Positions 11,170-23,557 of a stretch of 64,000 nt of DNA are shown here, one piece after another. Every line of letters starts with the position of its first letter. Position 1 is the first letter of the stretch. Under the pieces are notes generated by a model that saw nothing but the letters and a program-made list of their open reading frames with translations, was not told the origin of the DNA and did not search any database. The DNA comes from Oegoconia quadripuncta. Lineage: Eukaryota > Arthropoda > Insecta > Lepidoptera > Autostichidae. The stretch is taken from assembly GCA_949316235.1 (NCBI GenBank), contig OX438757.1, forward strand, positions 10,162,657 to 10,226,656, read 5' to 3'. A program made the position numbers and the translations under genes.

Positions 11170-14100
11170 TCCGTCTTCTTTACCGCTAACACTACAATCC
11201 CTACATTACGACATGCATAATTATATGATTGTCAGTAACATTGTTTACGTCGGGAGAAACGAATTCAATTCTGACATTAAAATAACCAGTAGTCTCCAAG
11301 TACATGATAAACTGTGACCGCTGCCTGCACAGTGGTCTTGTTTTAAAAGCGATATGTCAATAATCAATGATTCTGGCAGTGGAAACCTCTAACAGGCTTT
11401 CAGTTTTTTCGTTTAAGTGACACTTTGTAAAACAGTTGTTACTTTTTTCCCAAGAAAATAAATAAATTTTAATATAACTCTTTGTAGCAAGGGTGATTGG
11501 CGATCACGTCACAACAATTTACACGTTACGTTTCATACATGGGTAATGCGCGAAGGAAAATATGGTTAGGAAAACGAACCATCTGAGATAAGCGTCTGTG
11601 AGTGTGTGTGTATGGTTGGGTCAATGCTGCACGGCATTAGAGACGCCCTAACCTTCTTCTTTACTGATAAAATAAAATGATCACTGTTTGTTAGCCATAG
11701 AATGAGATGCTTAAAATAAATGAAGATATGGCTAACGTACATACTTTTTCGTTTGATAATATATTATAATATATTGCTTATGAATCTAATTTATTTCAAC
11801 GATAAATAACGATGGACTTATTTTATGTAGCAATATTTTAAAGAACTGTGCATGATGGAATAATCTCATAACATCTGATGAAAAAAAGAAACTGAGTAAG
11901 AACCAGCGGGCTTTTTACTTCGCTTCCTTCTTTTACAAAAGATTTATCCTTTCCCTATGCATATATGAATATTCCGGAGTTTATTAAGAAAAATTTAATT
12001 AACCTGACAACCAACAGACTTATACTGTTTCTCATAGATAATTTGCCTTTTAAGTTACATTATATCACGTTTCGTATTTCGAATAAAAGAACCATGAGTT
12101 TTGTAGAGACCAAATATATAATTTATGGTAGAGTTCATGTAAAATTCATTGATTCAAAGTCAGGCCCATCTATAAATAGTGAACAGTATGTAACAGACAG
12201 GTATCAACAACAGTAGGTCAGCAGTAACCAGCAACCAGGTCGATCAATTGTTCGTCGAACGATATTTTCGTGAACTATATAAAGAAGTTTTCAATTCTAT
12301 ATACGGTAGAAAATTATAGCATTGGAAACTTATTTGTACGAGTATATGTATACCTAAACTGCCTCCGTGTTTCCATGTAACGCCCCATATTGCGCCCTTC
12401 AAATGACACAAATGGGGTTTTTAGGATTAGAATCATTTGTGCGGTCCATATTACCATATTACCCCATCAGTGCCTATCAACTTGATACCTATGAATAAAG
12501 AGTCTGGTCTGGACAGCGAAGTAATCCTTTATGGTTTACTTTTTCTCTTGAGCCCCAAAATCACAAAAAAGAAGCAGCGCGATGAATGGTCATCATCCAT
12601 CATAATATATAAACACCGTCTTTTTACTTTCTTGGCGAAACAGATACGGTAATCTATGACGTAAATGAAATAAATTGATTGTTTCGAATTGTTGCTTGAA
12701 CAATTATATTAATTGGTAGGGCGTTCCGAGATTTGCCGCTCCATCGGCTACTAACCACGATAATCATGGTCCAGGCGTGAAAGCAAACGCAGCGATAGAT
12801 TCACTTGGTTCGCTATTCTGCGCCAGCGCTGGTTAACTCAACTGTGATACGTCAGGCTTGTGAGCTCAACCACCGTGACCGAGAGAGTTTTGTTATGGCT
12901 TACAACATGCCGGTTGGTAATCTGCAAGGGCTTCATTGTTGGTTGGTATTCATTTAAAATACCCGTACATCAACCCAGGCATTATAATAGCTACCTACAT
13001 GTCAATTGTAACGGCATTCTGCCGAGTCTCGTGCAAGAATAGCGTTTACTCTACATCACTTTATTTGATAATAGAGGTAGAAAATATTAGATACTTTCAT
13101 ATCTGAATACTTGTCACTCCTTCTTCAAGATTCTTTATGGAATGTATACCTAGTATTCTTTACTGCACCAAACTATTACAATAACAGAGTACAAACAATA
13201 GGTCACGTGCAAAGGTGGACTTATCTCTGTTAGAGTGAATAATTTTCTTTTTTAACTTCACTTTTACTTTCGCCATTGTAATTCAATATCATGTTCGACT
13301 GAATAAAGTTACCAATTGTTTCATTCACCGTTATATTATTAATCTAACGTTAGCCTTTGTTACAAGTCTAACCTCGCACGTGACTGCTTTTTAGCGCCTG
13401 GACGATGAACGATAAAACACCTTAGGCTGGGCACGTTTGAACAAACAGACGGTTTGACAAGCGGATAGCCATATTAGAGTTCTATGTAGGTACCGCAGGA
13501 ATTTTTCAATGGAATTCAATTGTGGTTTGGAATGTCGCGCGTGTTTTTATTGTTAAACAGATTGATAGCCAAAGTTAATTTTCCTTGACGTTGTTTACGA
13601 CTGCAATTGAAAAGTCAATTTTCTTGTCGAACACCCACACGCATCACAGCCAATTCGTCAATTTGTAAGTTTTACCTCTTCCTACATGATGTACGCATGT
13701 GTTAGGTGTATGTTGTGTGCACACTATTATCTATTTTTGTGCACTTGTCATTCCTAAAGCCGAACTGATGGAACCAACCATCTATCCAATCAATTCTGAA
13801 AAGTTTGTTACTGCTATTACTACCACAATCAACAAAATTGTTTGAGCAAACTTTTTTGACATATGGGAACATTACTAATTTGCCGAATTGCCTAGTAGGC
13901 ACATTTCTCCATAGTAGTCGATTATTACATTTTTGTATTAGTCTAAGCTTATGGTGTGATTATAAAAGTACTTGTGATTTTGTGGAGAAAATAAATTTAT
14001 TTTTATTTATTTATTTCTGTAAGAAAATTTTCATTCAATTGACCATTTTCCGCTGTTCAGAACTGATGATATTGGTTAGTTTGTTTCATCACTTCGGCTT

Positions 14101-14800
14101 TGGGGATAAGTAGTACTATTTATAATTAATAAAATACCGTTTATGGTAAACTGTACTTGTTTAAATGGTATTTTATGGTAATATTTGCTTGTTCTAGTGT
14201 TATTGTATGGTAATTCCTCTGTGCGACAATTCAACGCTCCATAAAACACGATTAACCTGACAATTTGTAATAAATTACTAACATCCTTCACACATCACAC
14301 ACACATCACATTGACACATTCCTTGTTGACATCATTTTTGACTACATTGACCTATTTTTACAACGATCTTCTTTAATTCGTTTCGGGAACGTAACAAAAA
14401 GCAAATACAACTTCTTGTTTCATGAGTTTATTTCAAGAATTTTAATGACCCTCGCCAGGTGATACTGATTCAAAGACATATTACAAGTGCAGTAAAAGAT
14501 CCAGTAGCTAGTTAAACTAGACCACGTCTTGTACGAGTGATATTGATAGCACCAGTTCTTAACAACACTAATGACTAAAACGCCGGATCGTAGTACTGCC
14601 CACTCGCGGTCATATCCTTAATTGAAAAATATTCCTTGGAACAGATTGACCTTTGCACGGACTATGTTCGTTAATGGAATCACGACTAACACAAATGCAA
14701 GCAATTAGGTGTCTGGGATATTGGGTATAGAAATCTCTTCTATTACAAGATGAAATATCTAGGTTAAGAATTGTAAGAAATGATGGCAATATTTTTTTTA
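11170..14800. other. Intronic stretch without recognised features
   Basis: This is AT-rich DNA with several open frames of 60-102 codons, none with a recognisable domain or a plausible splice context. The segment 12720-12900 is somewhat more GC-rich and may be an old SINE, but I could not match its ends. Confidence 0.4.
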
Positions 14801-14814
14801 GATCAATGTTCTTG

Positions 14815-15060
14815 TTTTGGTTTTATACGCATTTTTTCTCGCTATTAAAAAGAGGGGTGTAATAAGTTTGGAGTCTATCTGTATATCTATATGTCTGCCT
14901 GTGACATTGTAGCACCAATACAACTTAACGGATTTGAAAATGGTTTTTACTTTTTGATGGGTGGTGTTCGCGAGATGGTTTTTAACCAAGTTTGGTGATG
15001 ATGTTTCACCTATTACGAAGATAATTTAACTTTAAACACAGTTTATTTGCATACCTAGTT
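14815..15060 (+). repeat. Interspersed repeat (AAAAAGAGGGGTGT type)
   Basis: AAAAAGAGGGGTGTAATAAG is followed by a run of CTGTCTG/TATCT words, TGACATTGTAGCACCAA and AACGGATTTGAAAATGGTTT. The same layout recurs at 19545-19700 on this strand and at 29640-29835 and 32060-32240 on the other. It is a dispersed family with no coding sequence seen. Confidence 0.55.
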
Positions 15061-15779
15061 CCTCAATAGTTTTGTTTTCAATTTATTTTATTCACAATGG
15101 GCACAACCGCAACCTAGTGGCACTGAATATTTCATTCACCCCTATACTTTCGCGTGGTTGTGAAAAGGCTATGAGGATTATTTATTATCGTCTATTTTGC
15201 ACTGTATTTTTTAAAATTTAAGTCTCGCATGATTGACGATTCATATCCACCTTGACTTTTGCAACGATCTTGACCAATCAAACCTAAGAGGATCACGAAG
15301 TTATTTAATGCCAGGAGCATAAAAGTTTACTGACTACCGAAACTCTACACAGACGTATATAGGTCTAGTAGTGTTTTAAGTAGGCACATTTTCCTTTCAC
15401 AAATTTTAATTTCACCAATTATAACGAGTGCCGTCTACAATGTCCAAATAAACGAACAGGTGTCATGATTAAAGTATTTATTGTACCCACTTGTTACATA
15501 TCTAAATTACAACTTGTTATAATTAAATAATGTAAATATTTTTTGACTGTTCCATTCATGGAAATCTTTTCCTAACTCATTTATATTTGCCGCACACTTG
15601 TTAGCATTACGTTTAGAGAAGCCACAAATTCGCAATCACAAGTGTCTGATCTAGTTCAGCGATTCATTCAGACAAAGCTATTAGAAAATTAAACAATATG
15701 GTCGTAAATTTTCTTCCTCATGTATCTGACGATCGCGTGAGAGCTGGGTTCATTGTAAACAAAATCGGCACGGCAATTA

Positions 15780-15900
15780 GAGAGATAGGTGACGTGTAAA
15801 GCGGTGCAGGCTGCGGCTGCGACCTCAGCCGCGGTATTCGCGGCGGTGATCTCATCGCAGCCCACACGTCCTCAGCGCGCTCAAACCCGTTTGTTGTTTA
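15780..15900. promoter_or_regulatory. GC-rich island inside the large intron
   Basis: GCGGTGCAGGCTGCGGCTGC is followed by further CpG-rich sequence up to GCGCGCTCAAACCCG. It stands out against an AT-rich surround and resembles the base composition of the promoter at 200-310. It might be an intronic enhancer, alternative promoter or non-coding exon. No transcript evidence is available and no splice sites or ORF are clear. Confidence 0.3.
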
Positions 15901-16357
15901 CTTGACGATGTAACTTGGCGTTTTCGAATACAGGGACGCCCTGTATTACTGTAGGTGACTGTCGGTTGCATTACGTCATCGACTTATCAATTTCTTTCGG
16001 AATAATGGATGTAGTTTTTATGTTTATAGAAAAGTTGAAGTATGATGGAAATATACGGTTTATTTGTTTCATCCCGATGAACCCAGGAATGAGGGCAATG
16101 TTTTTCGAGTGTATCTTTGTATGTAATTGCAGATTTCTATATCACCTTCTGTAGTCTAAACGGCTTGACCATTTTTGAAGTGTAACGTGTCGTTAGATTC
16201 GTCTCGATCCCCAAAGTGTCATAGAATAATAATGTACAATATAAAATGTGCTTTCGCGATTTTTGATTTTTATGTATTGTTAATTGTTCTTTGGATATGG
16301 GTATTTTAACGACATATCACATTTACTTTATTAGGAATTGATAGGCTAGGTTACCTG

Positions 16358-16740
16358 TTTTTAACCCCTGACGAAAACGATGGGTGTTGTGTTTGACAGT
16401 GTAGTGTGTGTGTCTATCCAGTATTTGTTCAGATGTATCTATAAAATAAATAATAATAAATAAAAGGTAGTTATTCACCACAAAGTTAATTTAACAAATA
16501 ATTAATTGATAATAAATTTGGTCAAACTGTGATGAAAAGGGTAGTTAATAACTATTACTCTATGAATAAATTTAAACATTAACTAAAAGGAAACAAAAAC
16601 AAAAATCTATATCTCAGTCAGATTAAACTATTGCAAAGGTTCTTAGCTATGTTTGATGAAAATCGGTTAAGCCGTTTCGAAGATATTCATATTTATAGAG
16701 GATATGAATAGTCTTTCGGGGGACTTCTTAATTTTCATGT
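16358..16740 (+). repeat. Interspersed repeat (GTTTGATGAAAATCGGTTAAG type)
   Basis: The copy has two conserved parts: AACCCCTGACGAAAACGATG with GTGTTGTGTTTGACAG, then GTTTGATGAAAATCGGTTAA GCCGTTTCGAAGATATT. The same order appears at 25725-26040 and 54195-54400, and in part at 21415-21570. It is a dispersed family, probably a non-autonomous transposon. Confidence 0.55.
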
Positions 16741-16799
16741 GTCGTGATGTTATTACATAAATGTATTTACTAACATTACTTACTCATCAATTTGTCTCC

Positions 16800-16930
16800 T
16801 TACTGAGGTTTGCTGGAAGAGATCTCTTATAGAGATAAGCTCGCCTTTTGTATATTTTAATATTCTCCTGTTTTTTGTTTTGTTTGACGTGTATGCTTAT
16901 ATACAATAAAGTGTTAAATTAAATTAAATT
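16800..16930 (+). mobile_element. LINE-type 3' tail
   Basis: GCTGGAAGAGATCTCTTATA GAGATAAG is followed by GCCTTTTGTATA and ends ACAATAAAGTGTTAAATTAA. This is the shape of lepidopteran LINE 3' ends (GAGATCTCT...GATAAG...CGCCTTTTGT...CAATAAAGTG). Copies lie at 23290-23450 (+) and 23558-23690 (-). Confidence 0.55.
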
Positions 16931-17015
16931 AAAAATTACCTCCCTAGGTGTAGTTATGATTTTACTGCAAATACGGCGCCGTACATAATATGACATACGA
17001 CTTATGTCCTCCCAT

Positions 17016-17281
17016 TTAGTTAGTTTTGTCACCAAGATTGATAGGTTTTGCTCCACGGTACTGCTCCTTGTTCAATTTTGAGATTGCGATTGCGTTGGTG
17101 AGACCAGACAGGTAGGCCATATGGTCGACGACCTTGTCTCCGCTGGTGACTGGCAAACTGTTCCTCCACCCACGCGCCAATTATTTTCGATTCTTCACAC
17201 ATATAACAGTGAGTTGGAGCTGGTTTTAGAGATTTATGGCCAAATAAGGCTTGGTTGACGGTAAAGGTGAAATTATTGGCA
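17016..17281 (-). pseudogene. Frameshifted coding remnant of unknown origin
   Basis: On the minus strand one frame reads ANNFTFTVNQALFGHKS, KPAPTHCYMCEE and IIGAWVEEQF. A shift near 17155 leads into a second frame with VTSGDKVVDHMAYLSG, LTNAIAISKLNKEQYRG and AKPINLGDKTN before a TAA at 17016. Codon use is non-repetitive and protein-like on both sides of the shift, which suggests a decayed gene or transposon ORF. I do not recognise the family. Confidence 0.35.
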
Positions 17282-17896
17282 CTTTCTTACCATATCATCA
17301 CTGTTTTCATACGACCATGACCTTTAAGGGTGGAAAGTCCGGGCGTTGAAAATCTTTAATTACCTATAACACCTTGCTTTTACTTCTTTCTCCCCGTGCT
17401 AGATATGCTGCATATGTGGGACATTTTAAGCCAAACTTATTTTAGTAAAAGTCTTACGATCCTGAAGATATTCAGATTTTTTTCTATACCTACCTGAAAG
17501 TTTACCTTCCGCTATTAATTAAAAGTATGAAAAGAAATTAACGAATAAAGTATGATTTTATACTAAAGTAAGGTTAGTTTAAATTGTCCTAAATGACTAT
17601 CATCCCCATATGCCACTGACCTTCCTAACACCATGTATATAATATACCTGAAATAATCATCACATCAGCCGCAAGACGGCGACTACAGCTGCTGCTTATA
17701 TCTGCAATAATAAGTCAATATTAGTGACCTTTATCCCAAACGTGGTGGTCAGAGATTTCCAAAAACATTACCGTTTGTGTGTTCCAAACATTAAAAGTTT
17801 AATAATTGAAACAACATCCACGGTTCACTTTTCGGAATATACGGAAATGCTCACGTGATAGTGGGTGAGCCGATCGCCATTAAAACATCTATAGAT

Positions 17897-18160
17897 TTTT
17901 TTTTTAATGCACAACGGGTTAGCATTTGACCTCAATCACACCTGATGTTAAGTGAAGATGAGGCCGAAGTTGGAAGCGTACTGACCCGTAAACCCCAACA
18001 CATTTGGGGAACTGGCTATCATATCTCTGACAACCGGAACACAACAACGCTGTTAACATTGCTGCTTGGTGGCAGATTTAGATAAGATGGTGGTAGCTAG
18101 CCAGGCGGACATTTAAAATGCTCTACCACCAACGAAACCGATTACTTAAACATGATGTTT
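17897..18160 (-). mobile_element. tRNA-derived SINE (family 1), 5'-truncated
   Basis: It is read on the minus strand, with the poly-A tail at the left end (poly-T at about 17897). The body includes the complements of TTTGACCTCAATCACACCTG ATGTTAAG, CTGACAACCGGAACACAACA and GCTGCTTGGTGGCAGATTTA. The full-length copy is at 51387-51722. The tRNA-like head is missing here. Confidence 0.75.
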
Positions 18161-18502
18161 TTTTGGTGGAAAGACCCACGGGAAGAGATGGGTCGGTTCT
18201 ATTCTTTTTACGACCCGAATCCAGCACGTCACTATTAGTAAGCTTGCATACAATTACACAATGCTTTGAGATTGTGGTTTCGTCTGTCCTGTGTGGTAGG
18301 TATCGGTGCCACAACTCCGTATTAGCTTATTCTGCGGCGCCACGTAATCCTACATACTCGTTTAGCAGTAAATGCTTATATGGTGTTGTATGACATCAGG
18401 CTGTATTTGGTTGCGCGCCTGAGACAACTTTCGTCTCCTGAGCATTATTGGGGTCGATATTTTTTTATCATATATTACTTATGTGTAGGATTGTGTGTGT
18501 GT

Positions 18503-18757
18503 GACGACCTGTTTGGTGTACTGGTTAGCAACCCTGACCACTGTACCAAAAGGTTGCGGGTTCGAATCCCGAAATCGATACACATATTCATCACACAATA
18601 TGTGTACCCGAGTTATGGATATTTTCATTTATATTAAGTATTTATTTACAAAAGAAATGTATTTATATAGTATTCAAGCTTATAGTTGCTTACTGTGGAA
18701 CTAGATGCCGCTGTGTGTATGTCTAAGGATATTTATTGATATTTATTATTTATGATG
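18503..18757 (+). mobile_element. tRNA-derived SINE (family 2)
   Basis: GACCTGTTTGGTGTACTGGT (A-box-like) is followed by GGTTGCGGGTTCGAATCCC (B box), CGAGTTATGGATATTTTCA and a T/A-rich tail with TTTATTTA. This is the same order as the better-preserved copy at 60624-60870. It is not a functional tRNA gene, as there is no acceptor-stem pairing. Confidence 0.7.
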
Positions 18758-19544
18758 TTCGGTTACCTACTATGAGAAGACCAAGCGGGCCAATCAGAAC
18801 CATTTGACCATATTACCTAGCTCTATTTTTCCCGAGGTGGAGTACGAAGAAGTAATACCTCGGCTAATTCCAGCCCTAAATATATGTAGCTATATGACAA
18901 GGCATTTAATCAAATGAAATGGTAAAAGTTACTTTTTAGCCGACTGCCCAAGGAAGGAGAGTAATGTTTTTCGAGTGTATATATGATTATATGTATGTAT
19001 ATAAACGCCTCGACCAATTTCGAAGTGCATGGTGTAGTTAGATTCGTCTTGGTACCCTGAGTGTCATAGCATATATTTTATGTTAAAAAATTCAACTTGA
19101 CGTCCGGTAAATACAAAATAATATGCTGTCGCGTTTTTTGGTTTTGAAATATTAAATAGTTATTCAAGTAGGTTAATACCTATTTTCATATTGGTTTGCA
19201 TGTGGCATTCGAATTGAGTAATAATGTGTCACTTTATAACGTGACAAACAATAATAAACATTATTTTACACTTGATATGGTTAGAAAACTTTATAAAATA
19301 ACACAATTTCTCGAAATAAAATTACTTAGTCACGAGTGAGACCGTGGTTAATATTACTCATCGTCTCATGCACCTCTACCTATATTAGGAATGCACTCCA
19401 TAAACTTTGAGAGATACCTACCTATAGTGAAGTTAACAAATTAAACACCGGCCAAGTGCGTGTCTGACCATGTTCAGTAAAGTTGCGTAGTTAGAATATA
19501 CATTTTATTTTTGAAGTTGACTTATATTATTTTTAATCTCCGAC

Positions 19545-19700
19545 ACAAAAAGGTATTATAAGTTGAAGCCTAAGTCTGCCTGTGTATCTGTCTGTGGCAT
19601 TGTAGCGCCAAAACATCTAAACAGATTTGAAAATGGTTTTTTTATTTACGAAAGTTGGTGTAGTCGGTTCAATCGTTTCGAAGATCTTTAATATTTAACA
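19545..19700 (+). repeat. Interspersed repeat copy (CTGTCTGTGGCATTGTAGCG type)
   Basis: CACAAAAAGGTATTATAAG, then CTGTCTGTGGCATTGTAGCG and AACAGATTTGAAAATGGTTT correspond part for part to the copy at 14815-15060. Just upstream, at 19447-19480, is a scrap of the GGCCAAGTGCGTGTC element seen at 30735. Confidence 0.5.
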
Positions 19701-19984
19701 CAATTGCTTTGTATATCTACATAATGTTATTATTATTATTATTGTTATTCATGTTATGTTATTATTATGTTACGATTTTTTAACAAATCCAAATACATTA
19801 CTAAGTTGGTCCACTATTACTTGTATACTGTATAGTAGAGTCTACTTAGCTGTTGACAATTTTCATTCCATTTTGTTTGAGTAAAGAAATATATTTACAG
19901 AACTGAAGAATATTTATTAGGAACTGAATAACTACCTAATAAGATAAAATAATCTACTACTATATACCTATCTATTATACTATT

Positions 19985-20216
19985 ATACAGGGTGAATTTG
20001 AATTCGTGTAATTCCTTATACTGGTGACGCCACTCTTGATTACGAACAACTTTCCCCAAGGAACCATAGTCGAATTCGAAAAAGTCGAATACTTTGTATG
20101 GGTAGTCGAACATTTGTTGATCGATTTCGACTATGGTTCCTTGGGGAAAGTTGTTCGTAAACAGTAGTAGAGTCACTAGTAAACAGTTATTACACGAATT
20201 CAATTTCACCCTGTAT
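19985..20216. mobile_element. MITE with long inverted arms and CAGGGTGA ends
   Basis: It opens ACAGGGTGAATTTGAATTCG TGTAAT and closes ATTACACGAATTCAATTTCA CCCTGT. An inner pair, TACGAACAACTTTCCCCAAG GAACCATAGTCGAA at 20040-20074, is matched by its reverse complement at 20125-20159. It is about 230 bp, non-coding, and flanked by TATA-like sequence that may be a target duplication. The 104-codon minus-strand frame over it is an artefact of the element. Confidence 0.85.
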
Positions 20217-21414
20217 ATTACTACTACCTATTTTACAAAATACGAGCATTAATGTGTTTAATAATTTTGTTTAATACATAAGTATATAAAGTCACGACCT
20301 TTATCCCATATGGGGTGGTTAAATATCGTCAAAATAAGAACCATAACTAGTTATATCCTAGTATACAATACAAATTTTCTGAAATAGCGGTTTCCCTTGT
20401 ATATACAAAGTAACTTTAATCAATAATCACATAAACACATAGGTACAACGAAAAAACAGAACACATGACAGACTTAAACGAGTGACCAATCTGCCAGTCT
20501 CCAACAGATACAGTTGAGCAATATTCCCGATTTGGTCTGTCTGATCCCGTAATTCGATGATGCTCTTACTGTGACTCAAAGTCTGAAGAACAGATGTTTA
20601 TCTACCTACTACTAACACCGAATTAGCATGGCGACATTGTGGATTCAGTGGACACCTACTTACATGTCCGGCTTAGTTACGAAACCGCACTTGATTCGAA
20701 TAAGTATTCATATGTTACAGAGCGAAATCGATAATGTCATTCTTAATTCAATACGTAACCGCCTATATAGTTATTCAAGAATTACATTCTGTAAATTGTG
20801 CAATACAATTTTTAAGTTTATCATTATTATAATTTATAATTATTTAGTAGTTGTACCCATACAATTTATGTACAGAAATTCCAACTCAAACCGTTCACTC
20901 TTTCTGTGGAGATTGCTCAAACCGGTATTTAATGTAAATCTATTGATATTTTGTCACCGTAGAAATGAGAGTTTAACGCGTTTAGTTATAGAATTTGTAA
21001 TTCATATTATATATTCCATCTATTTGTAATATAGATGTATTTTGAAATCAAATACACTGATTTATATCATTTACGTTGTAGGTAACTTACATAATATGAA
21101 GTAGTAAAATGTAGCTTACACTACACACGGTCAATTGGCACTTTCTTTTTATTAAACTAATATAAATAATGTTCCCCAAATAGTACCCGAGAAGCACCAG
21201 TAAAACAAGAATCTAGGGACCAATTTTGAATCGTTCCAAACAACAAACGCTCGTATATAACTCATTTTTTTCCAAACACATGAAATTAGTCGGGATTTTT
21301 TTGGTAGAAGGTTTTTCGATCATACGGTTTGTATCGAGTAGGTAATCAAGGCGTTAACTCAAGACTCAATAAGTTTTGAAATCTATGTTTCTCTGCGGTA
21401 TAGTAGTAGGTTTA
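20217..21414. other. Intronic stretch without recognised features
   Basis: It includes a 133-codon plus-strand open frame (20628-21029), whose translation is Ile/Tyr/Asn/Phe-rich with no recognisable motif. That composition fits chance in AT-rich DNA. Confidence 0.45.
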
Positions 21415-21570
21415 AACGAAAGCTGGTGGATGCGAAATTCTTAGCCATGTTTGATGTAAATCAGTTAAGCCGTTTCGAATAGGTATATTTTTGGCTTTTA
21501 ATACAGTTGGTTTGTTTCTCCGGATAACACAATCATTGTCACTCGGGGTTTTCTAAATTCATCAATCAAT
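21415..21570 (+). repeat. Interspersed repeat copy, partial (TTAGCCATGTTTGATG type)
   Basis: TTAGCCATGTTTGATGTAAA TCAGTTAAGCCGTTTCGAA, followed by ATACAGTTGG and CTCCGGATAACACAATCA, matches the second half of the family at 16358-16740 and 25725-26040. Confidence 0.5.
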
Positions 21571-22014
21571 ATCTACTTCAGATGTCATTGAATATATTTC
21601 AGTTACTTTTCTTTTCAAAAATTGCTCTTCTGAATGCCTAAATATACCCGTCTCTTTTATAATTCAGAGACATTAGCTAACGACAACCTTTGTTTATTTG
21701 AGGTAATTCACACCAACATTAATATTACAGTGCATTTCACATTTAGCGAGACAATAGACGACACAAGGTACCTATACTTTCTCTAATGTGGTGCGAGTCT
21801 AGTTATGCAAGTATTATAATACGTCAACAAATTTCCTTGCTATTTATTCCAACAATGTGCTTGAATGGAAGAGCTCACATAAGAACGTAGGTATACTTTA
21901 GGTATACTTAGTTAAACAACTTCAAAATGTGTATGTGAAAAGATATAGTAGTTTGTTTTAAGTCGAGGTTATTGACAGTTACAGACAGGTTAATCTAACT
22001 AATATTATATAAAT

Positions 22015-22323
22015 AAATAAATATTGCGGACACCTACACCAATCATCTAGTCCCAAACTGAGCAAAGCTTGTACTATGGATACTTTTTTTTATTTTTTTT
22101 ATATTTCGGACACTTACACCAATCATCTAGTCCCAAACTAATCAAAGCTTGTGCTATGGATACTAGATAACGGATAAACATACATAAATATTTATATAAT
22201 CATCCATGACTCGGGAATACATGTTGGTATTCACCACACAAACATTTACCCCTCGCGGAATTCGAACCCGCAACCGTTGGTTTCGCTGACAGGGGCACTA
22301 TCCACTACACCAATCGGTCGTCA
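22015..22323 (-). mobile_element. tRNA-derived SINE (family 2), one full and one partial copy
   Basis: On the minus strand the head is at the right: TTGACGACCGATTGGTGTAG TGGATAGTGCC, then a GGTTGCGGGTTCGAATTCC B box at about 22260-22285. The tail reaches 22084. A second partial tail copy at 22015-22083 repeats CACCTACACCAATCATCTAG TCCCAAACT. This is either a SINE inserted next to another, or a tail duplication. Confidence 0.75.
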
Positions 22324-22825
22324 ACGGTTGTTATTTGAAATGCTGTGGACCTACACAATCATGTATCAATGGATGGACTGACAAATAAGGACCTTGTATA
22401 GTTACACTACTAAAAGAAAGTAGTAGAGTCCTCATTTTCATGATGATTTTTATATTGTTTGTTAATAGGTATTTCTATCGAGACGATAACATCTTTGAGT
22501 AGACAAGTTTAAAAACTGGTTTAAATATTCAAAGGAGGACATAATTGAATTTACAAACTTCAGTTAGTTTCGAGGAAAAATTTAACGTGCGTGTAGGCGA
22601 TAAAATCAATAGCAGTAGGTTCTAATTGGTATGATTCTCTTTGTTTTTTTTGTAGTACCTAACGATTACAGTTCCGACGCCCCGTGTACTGCTAACCTTT
22701 TTGACACTCAGTGGGCACAACCGAACGTTTCTGAAATGACCTTAAAATTGATATTTGGCTGACGCAAATCTATTTTTAACGAATTGCAGCATACAAATTT
22801 TCAAGAACGATACCGAAAACATAAG

Positions 22826-22869
22826 GGATCCAATAAATAAGTTTATTTACAAACTTATTTATTGGATCC
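22826..22869. repeat. Perfect hairpin, 19-bp arms and 6-nt loop
   Basis: GGATCCAATAAATAAGTTT at 22826-22844 pairs perfectly with 22851-22869 around the loop ATTTAC. It is not followed by a T-run and no gene is near. The origin is unknown. Confidence 0.85.
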
Positions 22870-23289
22870 GTCGAGGTGAAGTCACAATTATTTTTACACG
22901 AACATGTCAGGGCTGTGTTCTGCGAACCCCTCATTGCCGCTGATTCACAATCATCTCATTCAGTGACTATTCGCGTAGGCACTTTTATTAATGTACGACA
23001 GGAAAGTTATTCTTCCAATGAGTACAGTACTATTTGTTGACGTCACTTGTCGGCCTTGCAATGAGTCTAATTAAAGGTTTTCTATTATTTGATTCATTAA
23101 TGTTATGAGTATTAAAGTAGTTTAACTATATTGTCCAGCGAATTACCTACTGAAATTTTGGGAAAAAGGAGGTGTGTTTTAGTTAGTATGGTACAAATTG
23201 CATTTTGGCTCTAATTTGACTTATAGAGATCAGTGTTCGTCTCTATAGTATTAAGTTGTAAATGTAATGTAGGTCTACTTGTTAATTAC

Positions 23290-23450
23290 TCCTCACTTGT
23301 ATCTTTACTGGGATTTGCTGGAAAAAATATATCTCAATCTCCCTCTCTTTCTCTTGCTTGCCTTTTGTACATTTTTAGTAGATGTTATCTCGTGTTTAAC
23401 GTGTTTGGTTATATGCAGTAAAGTGTTACTTAAATCAATAAACTTAGTTT
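23290..23450 (+). mobile_element. LINE-type 3' tail
   Basis: TGCTGGAAAAAATATATCTC is followed by a CTCTCTTTCTC stretch, GCCTTTTGTACATTTTTAG and GCAGTAAAGTGTTACTTAAA TC. It is the same layout as 16800-16930. Confidence 0.5.
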
Positions 23451-23557
23451 TGCAATCCGTGAAATGAACTTCCATACATTAACGCATTGTCTCCTCCTAA
23501 AGTAACCTCGACTATTTTTAGATACCTAATATAGCTATTTTATATAAGTCGGTATAT

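Noticed and set aside
18118..18393. A 91-codon plus-strand open frame
   Set aside because: It begins inside a family-1 SINE and has no recognisable domain.
18520..18600. A possible tRNA gene (A- and B-box-like words)
   Set aside because: No cloverleaf pairing; the rest of the sequence matches the SINE family at 22084 and 60624.
20628..21029. A 133-codon plus-strand open frame
   Set aside because: Ile/Tyr/Asn-rich translation without motifs in AT-rich intronic DNA; no support.
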